Assembly: GCA_021372635.1 (NCBI GenBank)
Contig: JAJFUA010000318.1
Coordinates: forward strand, 1-45,118
Source of the DNA: Desulfobacteraceae bacterium
Lineage (GTDB): Bacteria > Desulfobacterota > Syntrophobacteria > Syntrophobacterales > Syntrophobacteraceae
Direction of reading: 5' to 3'
DNA: 45,118 nucleotides
Positions 6,626 through 15,360 of this stretch are shown here, one piece after another. The notes below the pieces were generated by a model. It saw only the letters and a list, made by a program, of their open reading frames with translations, was not told the DNA's origin and did not search any database. Every line of letters starts with the position of its first letter. Position 1 is the first letter of the stretch. The position numbers and the translations under genes were made by a program.

Positions 6626-7819
6626 TCACCGGTTGTGCCGGTGCGGGAGTTGCGGGGGCGGCATTTTTTCGGGTGAGACGCGGGGCACGCCGAGAATGGG
6701 GGCCCCGTCCGCAACGATTTCTTCCAGTATCCGGATGAAATGGGAATAGTTGACGGTGGCGTTGCGTTCACTCCGTACGAACCCTGCCGCGCCGGCCCCG
6801 AACCGGGAGCGCAATGCGCCGTCGGCAAGGAGTCTTTCGACGGCGGATGCCATGGCGTCGCCGCCGTCACGGGGCACGAGGAGGCCGGTTTCCCCGGAGA
6901 GCACGACCTGGGGGACGCCGCAGGCATCCAGCGCGACGACCGGGAGGCCGCAGGACTGGGCTTCCAGGAAGACCATCCCGAGAGATTCCCCGATGCCCGG
7001 GAAGACGAAAAGGTCTCCCGCGGAATAGTAGTGAGCCATCAGGCGGCGTGGAACTCTTCCGGCAAATACGGCGCGGCCTGGAAGCAGCGCCTCGGCCAGG
7101 GCGCGGACGGACGCGTCCATCGGCCCGTCGCCGACGACCAGGAGCCGGAAAGGAAGCTGCCTCCGGTGGAGTATGGCCAGGGCATGGAAAAGGTATTCGA
7201 GGCTTTCAAACTTGACGCCCGCCCGGAAGCGGGCCGCGGTGACGATCAAAAGTTCGCCGGGAGAGATCCCAAGCCGCATGCGGACGGCTTTTCCGGCATC
7301 TTCGTCCTTTTGAAACTCTCCGGGGTCGATTCCCGGACGGATGCAGGCGATCCGGTCGGGCGGGAGGACCCTGAGCAGAGCTTCGACGTCGTTGGTCGTG
7401 TTGACGAAAACCTGGCGGCACGAGGAAAGTGCGAACCGGTTCAGGTAATAGCCCGGCCTGGTGGCGGGGTCCCTTCTGTACCGTGTTCCATAGCTGGCTT
7501 CGAATATGGCGTACGGTATGGAGAACAGCCTGCAGATCACCGGTCCCAGGACGTCCGGCGCCTTGTAATAGGAATGGTAGGTGAGCCAGAGGTGCGGCCG
7601 GAACGCGCGCGTGTTCCGGAAGGCGCGGAGAAGGGCCGCGAAAGCCCCGGCCCGGCCGTGGGGCGATTTCCAGAACCAGCGGGAACGGAATGCCGCGATT
7701 TCTTCGCAGACGTGACCCCGGGCGACGAGAGAGGCGCGCAGGTCCCCGGCGATGGTCAGGTCGCCGGAAGGATTCGGGTGGGAAAGGGGCTTATTGGGGC
7801 AGTACAGGGCCACTTTCAT
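6626..7819 (-). CDS. GT4-family glycosyltransferase
   Basis: A 397-residue retaining, nucleotide-sugar-dependent glycosyltransferase of the GT-B fold. The N-terminal half begins MKVALYCPNKPLSHPNPSGD. The C-terminal half has the sugar-nucleotide site: LLVVGDGPMD, then FPGIGESLGMVFLEAQSCGL with the family's E-x7-E pattern, then PVVALDACGVPQVV. Its ATG overlaps the TGA of the preceding glycosyltransferase (ATGA), so the two are translationally coupled. The frame stays open far upstream in the shadow of that gene, but only the ATG at 7819 gives a start with family sequence. Donor and acceptor cannot be read from sequence; the operon context suggests assembly of one exopolysaccharide or glycolipid. 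Confidence 0.88.
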   Translation of the reverse strand: MKVALYCPNKPLSHPNPSGDLTIAGDLRASLVARGHVCEEIAAFRSRWFWKSPHGRAGAFAALLRAFRNTRAFRPHLWLTYHSYYKAPDVLGPVICRLFSIPYAIFEASYGTRYRRDPATRPGYYLNRFALSSCRQVFVNTTNDVEALLRVLPPDRIACIRPGIDPGEFQKDEDAGKAVRMRLGISPGELLIVTAARFRAGVKFESLEYLFHALAILHRRQLPFRLLVVGDGPMDASVRALAEALLPGRAVFAGRVPRRLMAHYYSAGDLFVFPGIGESLGMVFLEAQSCGLPVVALDACGVPQVVLSGETGLLVPRDGGDAMASAVERLLADGALRSRFGAGAAGFVRSERNATVNYSHFIRILEEIVADGAPILGVPRVSPEKMPPPQLPHRHNR

Positions 7820-9066
7820 GGCGAAGCCAGGACTTGATGGAAGAGTGCATGCAGGCGGCCGACGCATTTGCGGTTGTCGAAATCCCTTTCGACCTTTTCC
7901 CTTGCACGGGCCGCAAGTTCTCTGGATCGTTCCCCGCAGGTCAGCACCTCCCGGATGGCTCGCGCCAGTCCCGGGGGATCTTCGGGGCCGACGAGTCTTC
8001 CGGTGGTCCCGTCTTCCACCAGTTCGGGAATGGCGGAGACATTGGTGGAAACCACGGGAAGGCCCGTCGCCATGGCTTCGACCAGTACGTTGGGGATGCC
8101 ATCGCGGTCTCCGTTCGGGGCGATCTTGCAGGCCAGGGCGAAGCAGTGGGATGTGCGGTACAGGGGGATGACGTCGCGATGGGGAAGGGTTCCGAGCAGG
8201 GCGACCTTCCGGCCGAGGTCCAGCTGGCGTATGAGTGAACGGATCTGCGGCTCTGATTCTCCCGTGCCGACATGGGTGAAATGGAAATCGAGACCGGCCC
8301 GGTCCAGGATATGGAGCGCCCGCAGCAGGTCGTCGAATCCCTTCTTCGGGACCATGCGCCCGACGGAGAGAATCCGGAACGGGGGCGCCGGATCGGAGGG
8401 GGCGGAGAATGTAAAGGACCCGAGATCGATTCCATGGTAGACGGTGTGTATCGGAGTGTGGCAGCCGTTGTTGCCAGCAATGTCGTGCAGGTAGCGTGCG
8501 TTGTGCTTCGTGCAGGTGACCACGAACCGTGCTTTGTGGATTTTTCTGGCCAACTGTTCCGGTTCGGAGGTGTAGATATCCTTCGCGTGAGCGGTAAAGC
8601 TGAAGGGAATCCCCGTGAGTTCCGAGGCGAAGAAGGCCACGGATGCCGGGGTGTGGCAGAAGTGTGCGTGGATGTGCCTGACCCCGGATCCGCAAAGCCT
8701 GGTGCGGGCCAGGCATCCGGCCTGGAGGAAATGCCGCAGGGTGGCCGGTTTGCGTCTTTCGAAGGCCCTTTTGACGGCTGCGCCGAGGTAATGGATGTAA
8801 TGCCTCCCGAGAGTCTGCAGGAGCGAGAGATTTGTCCCGGCGAGAGTGCGAAGGTTGGGAAGCACGTATTCGGGAAGGTAGGTCACCGGTGCGGCGATAT
8901 GCTTTACGTGTTCGTGGGCAAAGTTCTCCCGGGGGCGACGCAGGGAGTAGATCTCGATCGGGATGCCCAGGGATTCGAGCAGGAGCAGTTCTGTGCTGAT
9001 GAAACTTTCCGAAATGCGGGGGTAGCCTTTCAGCAGCATTCCCAGGCGCGCACCGTTTTGCGTCAT
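7816..9066 (-). CDS. GT4-family glycosyltransferase (WcaL/AmsK-like)
   Basis: The 416-residue GT-B enzyme starts with GYPRISESFISTELLLLE, typical of colanic-acid-type transferases that act on cell-surface polysaccharides. HIHAHFCHTPASVA and FTAHAKDIY mark the acceptor half; SVGRMVPKKGFDDLL and DGIPNVLVEAMATGLPVV mark the donor-binding half. Its start overlaps the stop of the COG4671-type gene and its own stop overlaps the next gene, both as ATGA. It is the middle gene of a tight three-gene operon. Confidence 0.9.
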   Translation of the reverse strand: MTQNGARLGMLLKGYPRISESFISTELLLLESLGIPIEIYSLRRPRENFAHEHVKHIAAPVTYLPEYVLPNLRTLAGTNLSLLQTLGRHYIHYLGAAVKRAFERRKPATLRHFLQAGCLARTRLCGSGVRHIHAHFCHTPASVAFFASELTGIPFSFTAHAKDIYTSEPEQLARKIHKARFVVTCTKHNARYLHDIAGNNGCHTPIHTVYHGIDLGSFTFSAPSDPAPPFRILSVGRMVPKKGFDDLLRALHILDRAGLDFHFTHVGTGESEPQIRSLIRQLDLGRKVALLGTLPHRDVIPLYRTSHCFALACKIAPNGDRDGIPNVLVEAMATGLPVVSTNVSAIPELVEDGTTGRLVGPEDPPGLARAIREVLTCGERSRELAARAREKVERDFDNRKCVGRLHALFHQVLASP

Positions 9067-10274
9067 GAACGGTTTCCTTTGCGGTTTTGCAGGATCCGTT
9101 CCCGGATAACGTCGAAGGCCATGAAAGGGAAGGTCGCCATTTTTTCCCGGTAGGAGACGCCGTTGTCGAGGAGCTTCAGGATTTTCCCCCGCAAGATCTG
9201 GAGATCGGGGCGGCGAGGATCGATATAGTCGCAGAAGCCGTTGGAACTCAGGACGGCGGCCCGGATCAGCTGTTCTTCGCGCGGAACCGTCCTGGGTATG
9301 ATCAGGAACGGCTTCTTCTGACTCGCAATTTCACAGATGGTGTTGTAACCGCCCATGCTGACGACCACCTGGGCCGCGCCGATCAGGCTCTCCATGCCCC
9401 GGTGAAAACGAAGCGTGGTGTAACGGCGCTCATTGCAGAGCGCAACGAGTTCCTGGTAGTTTTTTTCGGAAATGAAGGGCCCCGTTACGATCACCACCCG
9501 GGTGCGGCCGGGTATGCCTCCCCTGGAGGGAGCGAATGCCTCGAGAAAGTATCGCAGCATCGGGTGCCCGTCGCCGCCTCCGCCCGGGGTCACGAGGATA
9601 AGCTTCTCATCGTCTTCGATCCCGAAATTTGCCCGGGTGCTTCCGATCTGTTCCGGGGACGGGACCTTTCTGGGGATGTAGCCGGTGAAATGCATTTTCG
9701 AGGCGATGTCCGGGGGGATGCGGTATTCCCGGATCGGATCGTAAAGTTCCCTGGATCCATAAATCCATATTTCGTCGTAAAGTTCGTCCATGGCTTCGTA
9801 GATGCCCTTCGAACGCCATTCATCGACGGTGGATGCCGCACTGTCCATGATGTCGCGAAGGCCGAGGATCGAAGTGCAGGAAGAGAGGTGGTCCTTGAGC
9901 CAGCACAGCGTTTCCATGGCTTCACGCTTGAGCCCGAGCGGGGCCTTGTCCACGATGAAAAAGTCGGGCTTGAAAGTCATGGCGGTGGCGAGGATGACGT
10001 TTTTCCTGATACTGAGCACTTCGGACGGTTCGAGCTTTATGGACAGGGGGAGATACCGTTCGTTGGTGACCTTGATCATGCCGGGGATGCGCACGAAGTC
10101 GATGCCCGTGGGGATCTTGAAGCGCCCGACCAGCGGGGATCCGGACAGGATGAGGATGTTGGCCGGACTGTGCCTCAGGCTCCGGGCGATGGCGAGGCAC
10201 CTGCGGATGTGGCCCAGGCCGAACGTGTCGTGTGAATAGATCAGTATTTTTAACGGATGCGCTGGCATATCCAA
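9063..10274 (-). CDS. MurG-like predicted glycosyltransferase (COG4671 type)
   Basis: The 403-residue soluble protein begins with a GT28-like nucleotide-fold segment, including YSHDTFGLGHIRRC with GLGH at about residues 19-22. It ends with a donor-site motif MGGYNTICEIASQKKPFLI resembling the UDP-GlcNAc site of MurG. VTPGGGGDGHPML in the centre is typical of the COG4671 group, whose substrates are mostly unknown. It heads the glycan operon. A TTG at 10274 or the ATG two codons later could be the start; neither has a strong ribosome site, though AGAGAA lies just upstream. Confidence 0.85.
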   Translation of the reverse strand: MDMPAHPLKILIYSHDTFGLGHIRRCLAIARSLRHSPANILILSGSPLVGRFKIPTGIDFVRIPGMIKVTNERYLPLSIKLEPSEVLSIRKNVILATAMTFKPDFFIVDKAPLGLKREAMETLCWLKDHLSSCTSILGLRDIMDSAASTVDEWRSKGIYEAMDELYDEIWIYGSRELYDPIREYRIPPDIASKMHFTGYIPRKVPSPEQIGSTRANFGIEDDEKLILVTPGGGGDGHPMLRYFLEAFAPSRGGIPGRTRVVIVTGPFISEKNYQELVALCNERRYTTLRFHRGMESLIGAAQVVVSMGGYNTICEIASQKKPFLIIPRTVPREEQLIRAAVLSSNGFCDYIDPRRPDLQILRGKILKLLDNGVSYREKMATFPFMAFDVIRERILQNRKGNRS

Positions 10275-10468
10275 GCTGTTCTCTTTCGCTATTCCGGTTT
10301 CTGGAACGGAAATATCGCGCGCGTGGCAACGCGCCTCGGACGAAACTTCTGTTGGATATGAACATCTGTGCGCCGGATGGTTTTCCGTCTGTCAGGAACG
10401 CTCCCGGTGCCGCGGCGGTCCGGCCACCATATAAACAAGTGTTCAGGCATGTCCTCTTGTTTGGTGTC

Positions 10469-10497
10469 ATGTTAGGTACTGGTTTATCCCTTGGCAA
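10469..10497 (-). promoter_or_regulatory. Promoter candidate of the glycosyltransferase operon
   Basis: On the minus strand TTGCCA (10497-10492), a 17-bp spacer and TAACAT (10474-10469) would start a transcript near 10462 with a leader of about 190 nt. Confidence 0.4.
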
Positions 10498-10750
10498 TAG
10501 CTTCTCACCGGAGAACGAAGTATTTGATTCATTCATTGCGGCCGAGGGATAAATGTGGTAGGCGAGACAAGTGCACTCGGGGACGGCTGCGCACGACGGT
10601 TGCGGAAGGCTCCCGGGCTGGAATCGGTTCGGGAATGAAGCCCTTCACTCGCCTGAATGGACGAGAGAGGGATCGTTCCGGATCTTTATGCACATGGCTG
10701 CCCGTGAGAGAAAGAAATGGGACGGCCGTTGGTTCGGGGACGATTTCTTC

Positions 10751-10779
10751 TTGATCCGTTTCGAGCCATTTGTTAATGT
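10751..10779 (+). promoter_or_regulatory. Promoter candidate of the amino-acid ABC operon
   Basis: TTGATC, a 17-bp spacer and TAATGT would start a transcript near 10787, leaving a leader of about 130 nt before the binding-protein gene. Confidence 0.4.
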
Positions 10780-10915
10780 TCTCCGGCACATTTGCGGAAA
10801 TTCGTCGGAAAATCCTTGGAGTTTACAGGGTGAGGGCATGCCGGGTATGTGGACGGTCGGCCCGGGATGCTGCGGAAACGTTCTACTGGTATGTACTTAC
10901 GAAAGGGGGCGGAAA

Positions 10916-11680
10916 ATGAAGAAAAGTGTGCTGTGTTGTCTCGTTCTGTTGCTTTCCGTTTTGCTTGGAATGGGTGCAGCTTCCAAGTCGATGGCGCAGG
11001 AAAAGGTGTATATCAACGGTATCGATGCCAATTTTCCTCCTTTTGCCTTTGTGGACAAAGAGGGGAAGCCGGATGGGTTTGACGTTGCCATCGTGGATCT
11101 GATCGCGAAGGAAAAGGGATTCAAGGTCAAGCACCAGCCCATGGACTGGGATACCATCATCCCGAGCCTCAACGCGAAGAAGATCGATTTTGTCGCTTCC
11201 GGCATGAGCATTACCGATGCGCGCAAGAAAGAGGTCAATTTCACCGATCCGTACTGGACGGTTGCCCAGGTGCTGATTGCCAAAAAGGATTCGAACCTGA
11301 CTCCGGAGGCCGCGATGAGTGAAGGCCGCAAGGTCGGCGTACAGCGCGGAACCTCGGAAGCCAAGTGGATCGAAGAGAACCTGATCAAGAAGGCGGGCAA
11401 GAAGTTCGAAGTGGTATATTACGATTCCGCTCCGTTGGCCGTTGAGGATGTTTTGAACGGCCGCATTGTGGCTGCGGCGATGGACGACGCCCCCGCAAAG
11501 GACGCGGCGGACAAGAAGGCCGTGAAGATCCTGGGCACTTTCGGCATGCCGGAAGAAACCTTCGGCTACGCGGTTCGCAAGGCGGATACGGACCTGCTGA
11601 AGATGCTCAACGAAGGTCTGAAATCCCTCGAGAAAAGTCCGAAATGGGAAGAGCTGAAGGCCAAATACGGTCTGAAATAG
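10916..11680 (+). CDS. Periplasmic amino-acid-binding protein (SBP family 3)
   Basis: This is the substrate-binding subunit of a polar amino-acid ABC importer. A signal peptide (about residues 1-27) ends in SKSMAQ and is followed by a mature domain of about 227 residues. PPFAFVDKEGKPDGFDVAIV opens lobe 1. SITDARKKEVNFTDPY supplies the arginine that usually binds the ligand alpha-carboxylate, and AAMDDAPAKD the aspartate that usually binds the alpha-amino group, so an alpha-amino acid ligand is supported. GGGGGCGGA precedes the ATG. A strong terminator after the gene should limit readthrough into the permease genes, which keeps the binding protein in excess. Confidence 0.92.
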   Translation: MKKSVLCCLVLLLSVLLGMGAASKSMAQEKVYINGIDANFPPFAFVDKEGKPDGFDVAIVDLIAKEKGFKVKHQPMDWDTIIPSLNAKKIDFVASGMSITDARKKEVNFTDPYWTVAQVLIAKKDSNLTPEAAMSEGRKVGVQRGTSEAKWIEENLIKKAGKKFEVVYYDSAPLAVEDVLNGRIVAAAMDDAPAKDAADKKAVKILGTFGMPEETFGYAVRKADTDLLKMLNEGLKSLEKSPKWEELKAKYGLK

Positions 11681-11710
11681 CCGCCTCATTTTTTGACATG
11701 ATGAAGTATT

Positions 11711-11751
11711 CCGGAAGGTTCAGGATGTGTTCTGTTCCTTCCGGTTTTTTT
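11711..11751 (+). terminator. Intra-operon rho-independent terminator after the binding-protein gene
   Basis: CCGGAAGG (11711-11718) and CCTTCCGG (11737-11744) form an 8-bp GC-rich stem followed by seven T residues. It lies between the binding-protein gene and the first permease gene. Partial readthrough is the usual way such operons set component ratios. Confidence 0.85.
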
Positions 11752-11808
11752 GCCCTTCGATGGATCGGATGAAATCGGACGGCATGTGGAAGGAAGTCTG
11801 GGCCGCAT

Positions 11809-12489
11809 ATGACGGATGGCCTGCTCGCCGTATTGAACGCGTTCCCTTACATGCTGGAGGGATCGCTGGTTACTCTGGTGGTTGTCGCCGGAGCAATGTT
11901 CTTCGGTCTTCTGTTGGGTGTTCCGCTTGCCGTCGGGCAGGTCTACGGAGGCATCTTCCTGAGATCGATCATCAAGACCTACGTCTGGTTTTTCCGGGGA
12001 GTCCCATTGCTGGTGCTGTTGTTCCTGTTTTACTTCGGCCTGTGCTCCCTTCTCGAGATCAACCTGTCCGCATTCGCCGTCGCCATCATCGTGCTGGGGC
12101 TGATCAGCGCCGCCTACCAGTCGCAGATTTTCCGGGGCGCCATCGCCTCCCTTCCGGCGGGACAGTTCAAGGCGGCGAGAGCGCTCGGCCTGAGCGACCG
12201 GAAGGCCGTCATGCTGATCATCCTGCCCCAGGCGCTGCGGTTGTCGATTCCGGCGTGGTCGAACGAATATTCCATCGTGTTGAAGGATTCCGCGGTGACC
12301 TATGCGCTGGGGGTCGCCGAGATCATGGCCAGGACGCATTTCGTGGCCAGTCGCACGTATCAGCATCTTCCCCTGTACATCACAGCGGGTGTCATTTACC
12401 TCGTTTTGACATATATCGGGCTGCGAGGGCTCCGCGCGTTGGAATCGAAGGTCCGGATCCGCGGGTATTCTCGTGAAGGAGGATTGTAG
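11809..12489 (+). CDS. Amino-acid ABC transporter permease (HisMQ/GlnP type)
   Basis: A 226-residue inner-membrane protein with about five hydrophobic segments. The EAA loop that docks on the ATPase reads KAARALGLSDRKAVMLIILP, with the conserved G and the trailing I-LP. The N-terminal FFRGVPLLVLLFLFYFG is typical of the HisMQ subfamily. AAGGAAG lies upstream of the ATG. It is followed five bases later by the ATPase gene, and a second permease with the same motifs lies beyond, so the channel is probably a heterodimer. Confidence 0.92.
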   Translation: MTDGLLAVLNAFPYMLEGSLVTLVVVAGAMFFGLLLGVPLAVGQVYGGIFLRSIIKTYVWFFRGVPLLVLLFLFYFGLCSLLEINLSAFAVAIIVLGLISAAYQSQIFRGAIASLPAGQFKAARALGLSDRKAVMLIILPQALRLSIPAWSNEYSIVLKDSAVTYALGVAEIMARTHFVASRTYQHLPLYITAGVIYLVLTYIGLRGLRALESKVRIRGYSREGGL

Positions 12490-12494
12490 CAGGC

Positions 12495-13253
12495 ATGGAA
12501 ACGGAGCCCATTCTCAGGGTTGACGGCATCAGAAAGTCTTTCGGCAGCAAGGAGATCCTGAAGGGGGTCTCTCTGTCGATCTGCAAGGGAGAACTCAAGG
12601 TCCTCATCGGTCCTTCCGGCGGAGGAAAGAGCACGTTCCTGCAGTGCATCAACTTCCTTACGATACCCGACAGCGGAGAAATCTGGCTGGAAGGCGCGAA
12701 GATCAACCATGCACGCAAGCGGGAGCTGTACGAGTATCGGCAGCAGGTCGGCATGATATTCCAGGATTTCAACCTGTTCGATCATCTTACCGCGGTCCAG
12801 AATGTGCAAGTGGGCTTGATCCATGTAAAAGGGATGCACCGGAAGGATGCGAAGGAACGTGCGATGGCCGAGCTGCAGCGGGTCGGGCTGAATGATTTTG
12901 CCGGTCAGTATCCCGCACAGCTTTCGGGAGGGCAGAAGCAGAGGGTTTCGATTGCGAGAGCGCTTGCGATGGACCCGAAAGTGATGCTGCTCGACGAGCC
13001 GACTTCCGCGCTGGACCCCGAGTTGATCGGTGAAGTGCTGGCCGTGATCAAGGACCTTGTCGCAAACGGCATGACCATGATCATGGCGACGCACCAGATC
13101 GGGTTTTCGAGCGCGTTTGCCGATGAGATCATTTTCATGGAGCACGGGCAGGTGGTGGAGAGAGGGGTTCCCGCAAAGATACTCTCCGATGCCGAGTGTG
13201 CCAGGACACGTGAGTTCTGTGCCAAAATCACGGAACTCTATGGAGACGCATAG
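12495..13253 (+). CDS. Amino-acid ABC transporter ATPase (GlnQ/HisP type)
   Basis: The 252-residue nucleotide-binding subunit has Walker A GPSGGGKST (about residue 37), the Q-loop MIFQDFNLFDHLT, signature LSGGQKQR, Walker B VMLLDEPTSALD and the switch histidine in MATHQ. All catalytic residues are present. GGAGG lies within the end of the upstream permease gene. It is the only ATPase in the operon and presumably serves both permeases. Confidence 0.94.
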   Translation: METEPILRVDGIRKSFGSKEILKGVSLSICKGELKVLIGPSGGGKSTFLQCINFLTIPDSGEIWLEGAKINHARKRELYEYRQQVGMIFQDFNLFDHLTAVQNVQVGLIHVKGMHRKDAKERAMAELQRVGLNDFAGQYPAQLSGGQKQRVSIARALAMDPKVMLLDEPTSALDPELIGEVLAVIKDLVANGMTMIMATHQIGFSSAFADEIIFMEHGQVVERGVPAKILSDAECARTREFCAKITELYGDA

Positions 13254-13261
13254 TAAGCGGT

Positions 13262-13936
13262 ATGGAAGAGTTGCAGTTCATCCAGAATGAGGTCCTTCCC
13301 AGCCTGTTCAAGGGATTTGGTGTCAGTTTCCGGCTGATTGTCCCTTCCGCGATCCTGGGGCTTTGCATCGGGGTGCTCATCGGCTCGGTGAGGGTCTATG
13401 GAAACAGGGTGCTCAGGCCCCTTGCCGAGCTGTACGTCACGCTCTTCAGGGGCGTCCCCCTCGTGGTCCAGTTGTTCATCTGGTATTTCGGCCTGCCCCA
13501 CATCGGGATCTATCTCACGCCTTTTGTCGCTTCCGTTGCGGGCTTTTCCCTTTGCAGCGGGGCGTACCATTCGGAGTATATCCGGGGGGCGCTGCTTTCG
13601 ATCCGGAGCGGTCAGTTGATGGCCGCCCAGGCACTGGGTTTTTCCAAGGCGCAGACGATGGTCCGCATCATCCTGCCGCAGGCGCTTCGCCTTGCCCTGC
13701 CGGGGTGCGGCAACGAGATCATCTATCTGATCAAGTATTCTTCCCTGGCTTACATGGTGACCTGTATAGAAATGACGGGTGAGGCGAAAATCCTCGCATC
13801 CATGACGTTCAAGTATACGGAAGTCTTTCTCACAGTCGGCGCGGTGTACCTGGCGGTGGTTTCCGTCGCTAGCTGGCTGCTGGGCATGCTGGAAAACAGG
13901 CTGAGACTTCCCGGGTTCGAAACCCACAAGGCATAG
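13262..13936 (+). CDS. Second amino-acid ABC transporter permease
   Basis: The 224-residue protein has about five membrane segments and LFRGVPLVVQLFIWYFGLP. Its EAA loop reads AAQALGFSKAQTMVRIILP. It is a paralogue of the permease two genes upstream, as expected for a heterodimeric importer. The ATG lies eight bases after the ATPase stop, with GGAGA upstream. The next gene starts five bases after its stop, which ties the oxidase to the importer. Confidence 0.92.
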   Translation: MEELQFIQNEVLPSLFKGFGVSFRLIVPSAILGLCIGVLIGSVRVYGNRVLRPLAELYVTLFRGVPLVVQLFIWYFGLPHIGIYLTPFVASVAGFSLCSGAYHSEYIRGALLSIRSGQLMAAQALGFSKAQTMVRIILPQALRLALPGCGNEIIYLIKYSSLAYMVTCIEMTGEAKILASMTFKYTEVFLTVGAVYLAVVSVASWLLGMLENRLRLPGFETHKA

Positions 13937-13940
13937 AACA

Positions 13941-15347
13941 TTGAGTGACACAATCCCCTCTTACCGGGCAATCGATCCGGAAATCGTCGAACGCATCCGG
14001 GCGGCAGTAGGGCCGGAAGCATGCATCATCGACCGGGAAAAGCTGGAAGTGTTTGGGAAAGACGCAACGGAATATTTCCGCGTCCCGGAACTCGTCGTGG
14101 AGGCGACGACCGTGCAGCAGGTGCAGGAATTGTTCCGGCTTGCCAGCAGCCTGAAATTCCCGGTCACCCCGCGAGGGCATGGAACGGGGCTTGCCGGCGG
14201 AGCGGTCCCGCTTGCCGGCGGCGTTGTCCTCTCCTTGCAAAAGATGAACCGGATCATTTCCATCGACCGGGAGAACCTGATCGCCGTGGTCGAGCCCGGG
14301 GTCGTCAACCTCGATCTGAAAAAGGCGGCCGCGGAAAAGGGCCTCTTCTACCCTCCGGATCCTGCGAGCCTGGACACCTGTTCCATCGGCGGCAATGCGG
14401 CGACCAATGCGGGGGGACCCTCGTGCGTCAAATACGGAACCACCCGCGATTACGTACTGGGGCTGGAGGCGGTGCTGCCTTCGGGAGAACTCATACAGGC
14501 CGGCGTGCAGACCCGGAAGGGGGTCGTCGGCTACGATCTCGCTCATCTCCTGGTCGGTTCCGAGGGCACGCTCGCGGTAATCACAAAACTGATTCTCAGG
14601 CTCATTCCCATGCCCCGGACGGTGACAACCCTGGTTGCCCTGTTTCCCGGCCTGCACTCTGCCATGGAGGCGGTAACATCCGTCCTGGTTCACGGCCATG
14701 TCCCCAGCGCGCTGGAATTCCTCGACCGGCATTGCCTCGACCTCGTTGGAGATCTTCTGCCGTTCGAAGGAGTCCAGGACGCCGGCGCGTTTCTGCTGAT
14801 CGAGGCGGACGGCGCACCAGAGGTGATTTCCGGAGAGATAGAGAGGATCGGGGAAATCTGCCTGGAATGCGGCGCGGTGGACGCCCTTCTCGCACCGGAT
14901 TCCTACAAGCGGACGCAGATGTGGGAGGTGCGCAAGCAGGTGTCTTTGAGGATCGAGCATAACTCGCCTGTCTACGTGCCGGAAGATGTGGTGGTGCCGA
15001 TCGCAAAGATTGCGGATTTTGTCGATGGTCTGCCCGAATTGGAGAAGCTTTACGGGATCACGATTTATTCTTTCGGGCATGCCGGGGATGGGAACATTCA
15101 CCTGAATATCACCGCGGAAAGCCGTGAAATCCTCGAACGGGTGGAGGACGGCATTCGCGCTGCACTGGAACGGGTGTTGGCTCTTGGCGGAACGATTTCG
15201 GGAGAACATGGCATCGGCGTGGCGAAGATGCGCTTTCTGCCGCTGGAACTTTCCCCGGAGAGCATCCGCATTCAGAGGGCCATCAAACGGCTTTTCGACC
15301 CGCAGATGATCCTCAATCCCGGTAAAATATTCAAGGAAAGCTGTTAA
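13941..15347 (+). CDS. glcD: FAD-linked oxidase, GlcD (glycolate/D-lactate dehydrogenase) type
   Basis: The 468-residue protein has the PCMH-type FAD-binding domain in the N-terminal half: TPRGHGTGLAGGAVP around residue 74 and SIGGNAATNAGGPSCVKYG around 150. It ends with the FAD-oxidase C-terminal domain containing GHAGDGNIHLNI, SGEHGIGVAKM and the terminal DPQMILNPGKIF. The family oxidises alpha-hydroxy acids to alpha-keto acids. The start is a TTG five bases after the permease stop. No GlcE or GlcF partner is present, so its electron acceptor is unknown. Next to an amino-acid importer and an aminotransferase it could handle the 2-hydroxy acid of the imported compound; that is inference. Confidence 0.88.
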   Translation: MSDTIPSYRAIDPEIVERIRAAVGPEACIIDREKLEVFGKDATEYFRVPELVVEATTVQQVQELFRLASSLKFPVTPRGHGTGLAGGAVPLAGGVVLSLQKMNRIISIDRENLIAVVEPGVVNLDLKKAAAEKGLFYPPDPASLDTCSIGGNAATNAGGPSCVKYGTTRDYVLGLEAVLPSGELIQAGVQTRKGVVGYDLAHLLVGSEGTLAVITKLILRLIPMPRTVTTLVALFPGLHSAMEAVTSVLVHGHVPSALEFLDRHCLDLVGDLLPFEGVQDAGAFLLIEADGAPEVISGEIERIGEICLECGAVDALLAPDSYKRTQMWEVRKQVSLRIEHNSPVYVPEDVVVPIAKIADFVDGLPELEKLYGITIYSFGHAGDGNIHLNITAESREILERVEDGIRAALERVLALGGTISGEHGIGVAKMRFLPLELSPESIRIQRAIKRLFDPQMILNPGKIFKESC

Positions 15348-15360
15348 AGGAGAGCATTGC

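Larger units (their letters stand above)
10275..10915. other. Long divergent intergenic region (641 bp)
   Basis: It separates the leftward glycan operon from the rightward amino-acid uptake operon. It holds a minus-strand promoter candidate (10469-10497) and a plus-strand one (10751-10779). TTGATT at 10524-10529 with GATAAA at 10548-10553 is a weaker plus-strand alternative. A frame in phase with the binding protein stays open through much of it, but its composition is not protein-like and the signal peptide begins only at 10916. I found no riboswitch or RNA gene I could name. Confidence 0.5.

Noticed and set aside
7820-8716. Upstream extension of the second glycosyltransferase frame
   Set aside because: This part overlaps the first glycosyltransferase in another frame and is Pro/Arg/His-rich. 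The ATGA junction at 7816-7819 gives the true start.
10790-10800. GGCACATTTGC, resembling a sigma-54 promoter before the amino-acid-binding protein
   Set aside because: GG and GC are only seven bases apart instead of ten.
10571-10915. N-terminal extension of the amino-acid-binding protein
   Set aside because: The signal peptide MKKSVLCCLVLLLSV begins at 10916 behind a GGGGGCGGA ribosome site; sequence before it is not protein-like and covers the promoter region.
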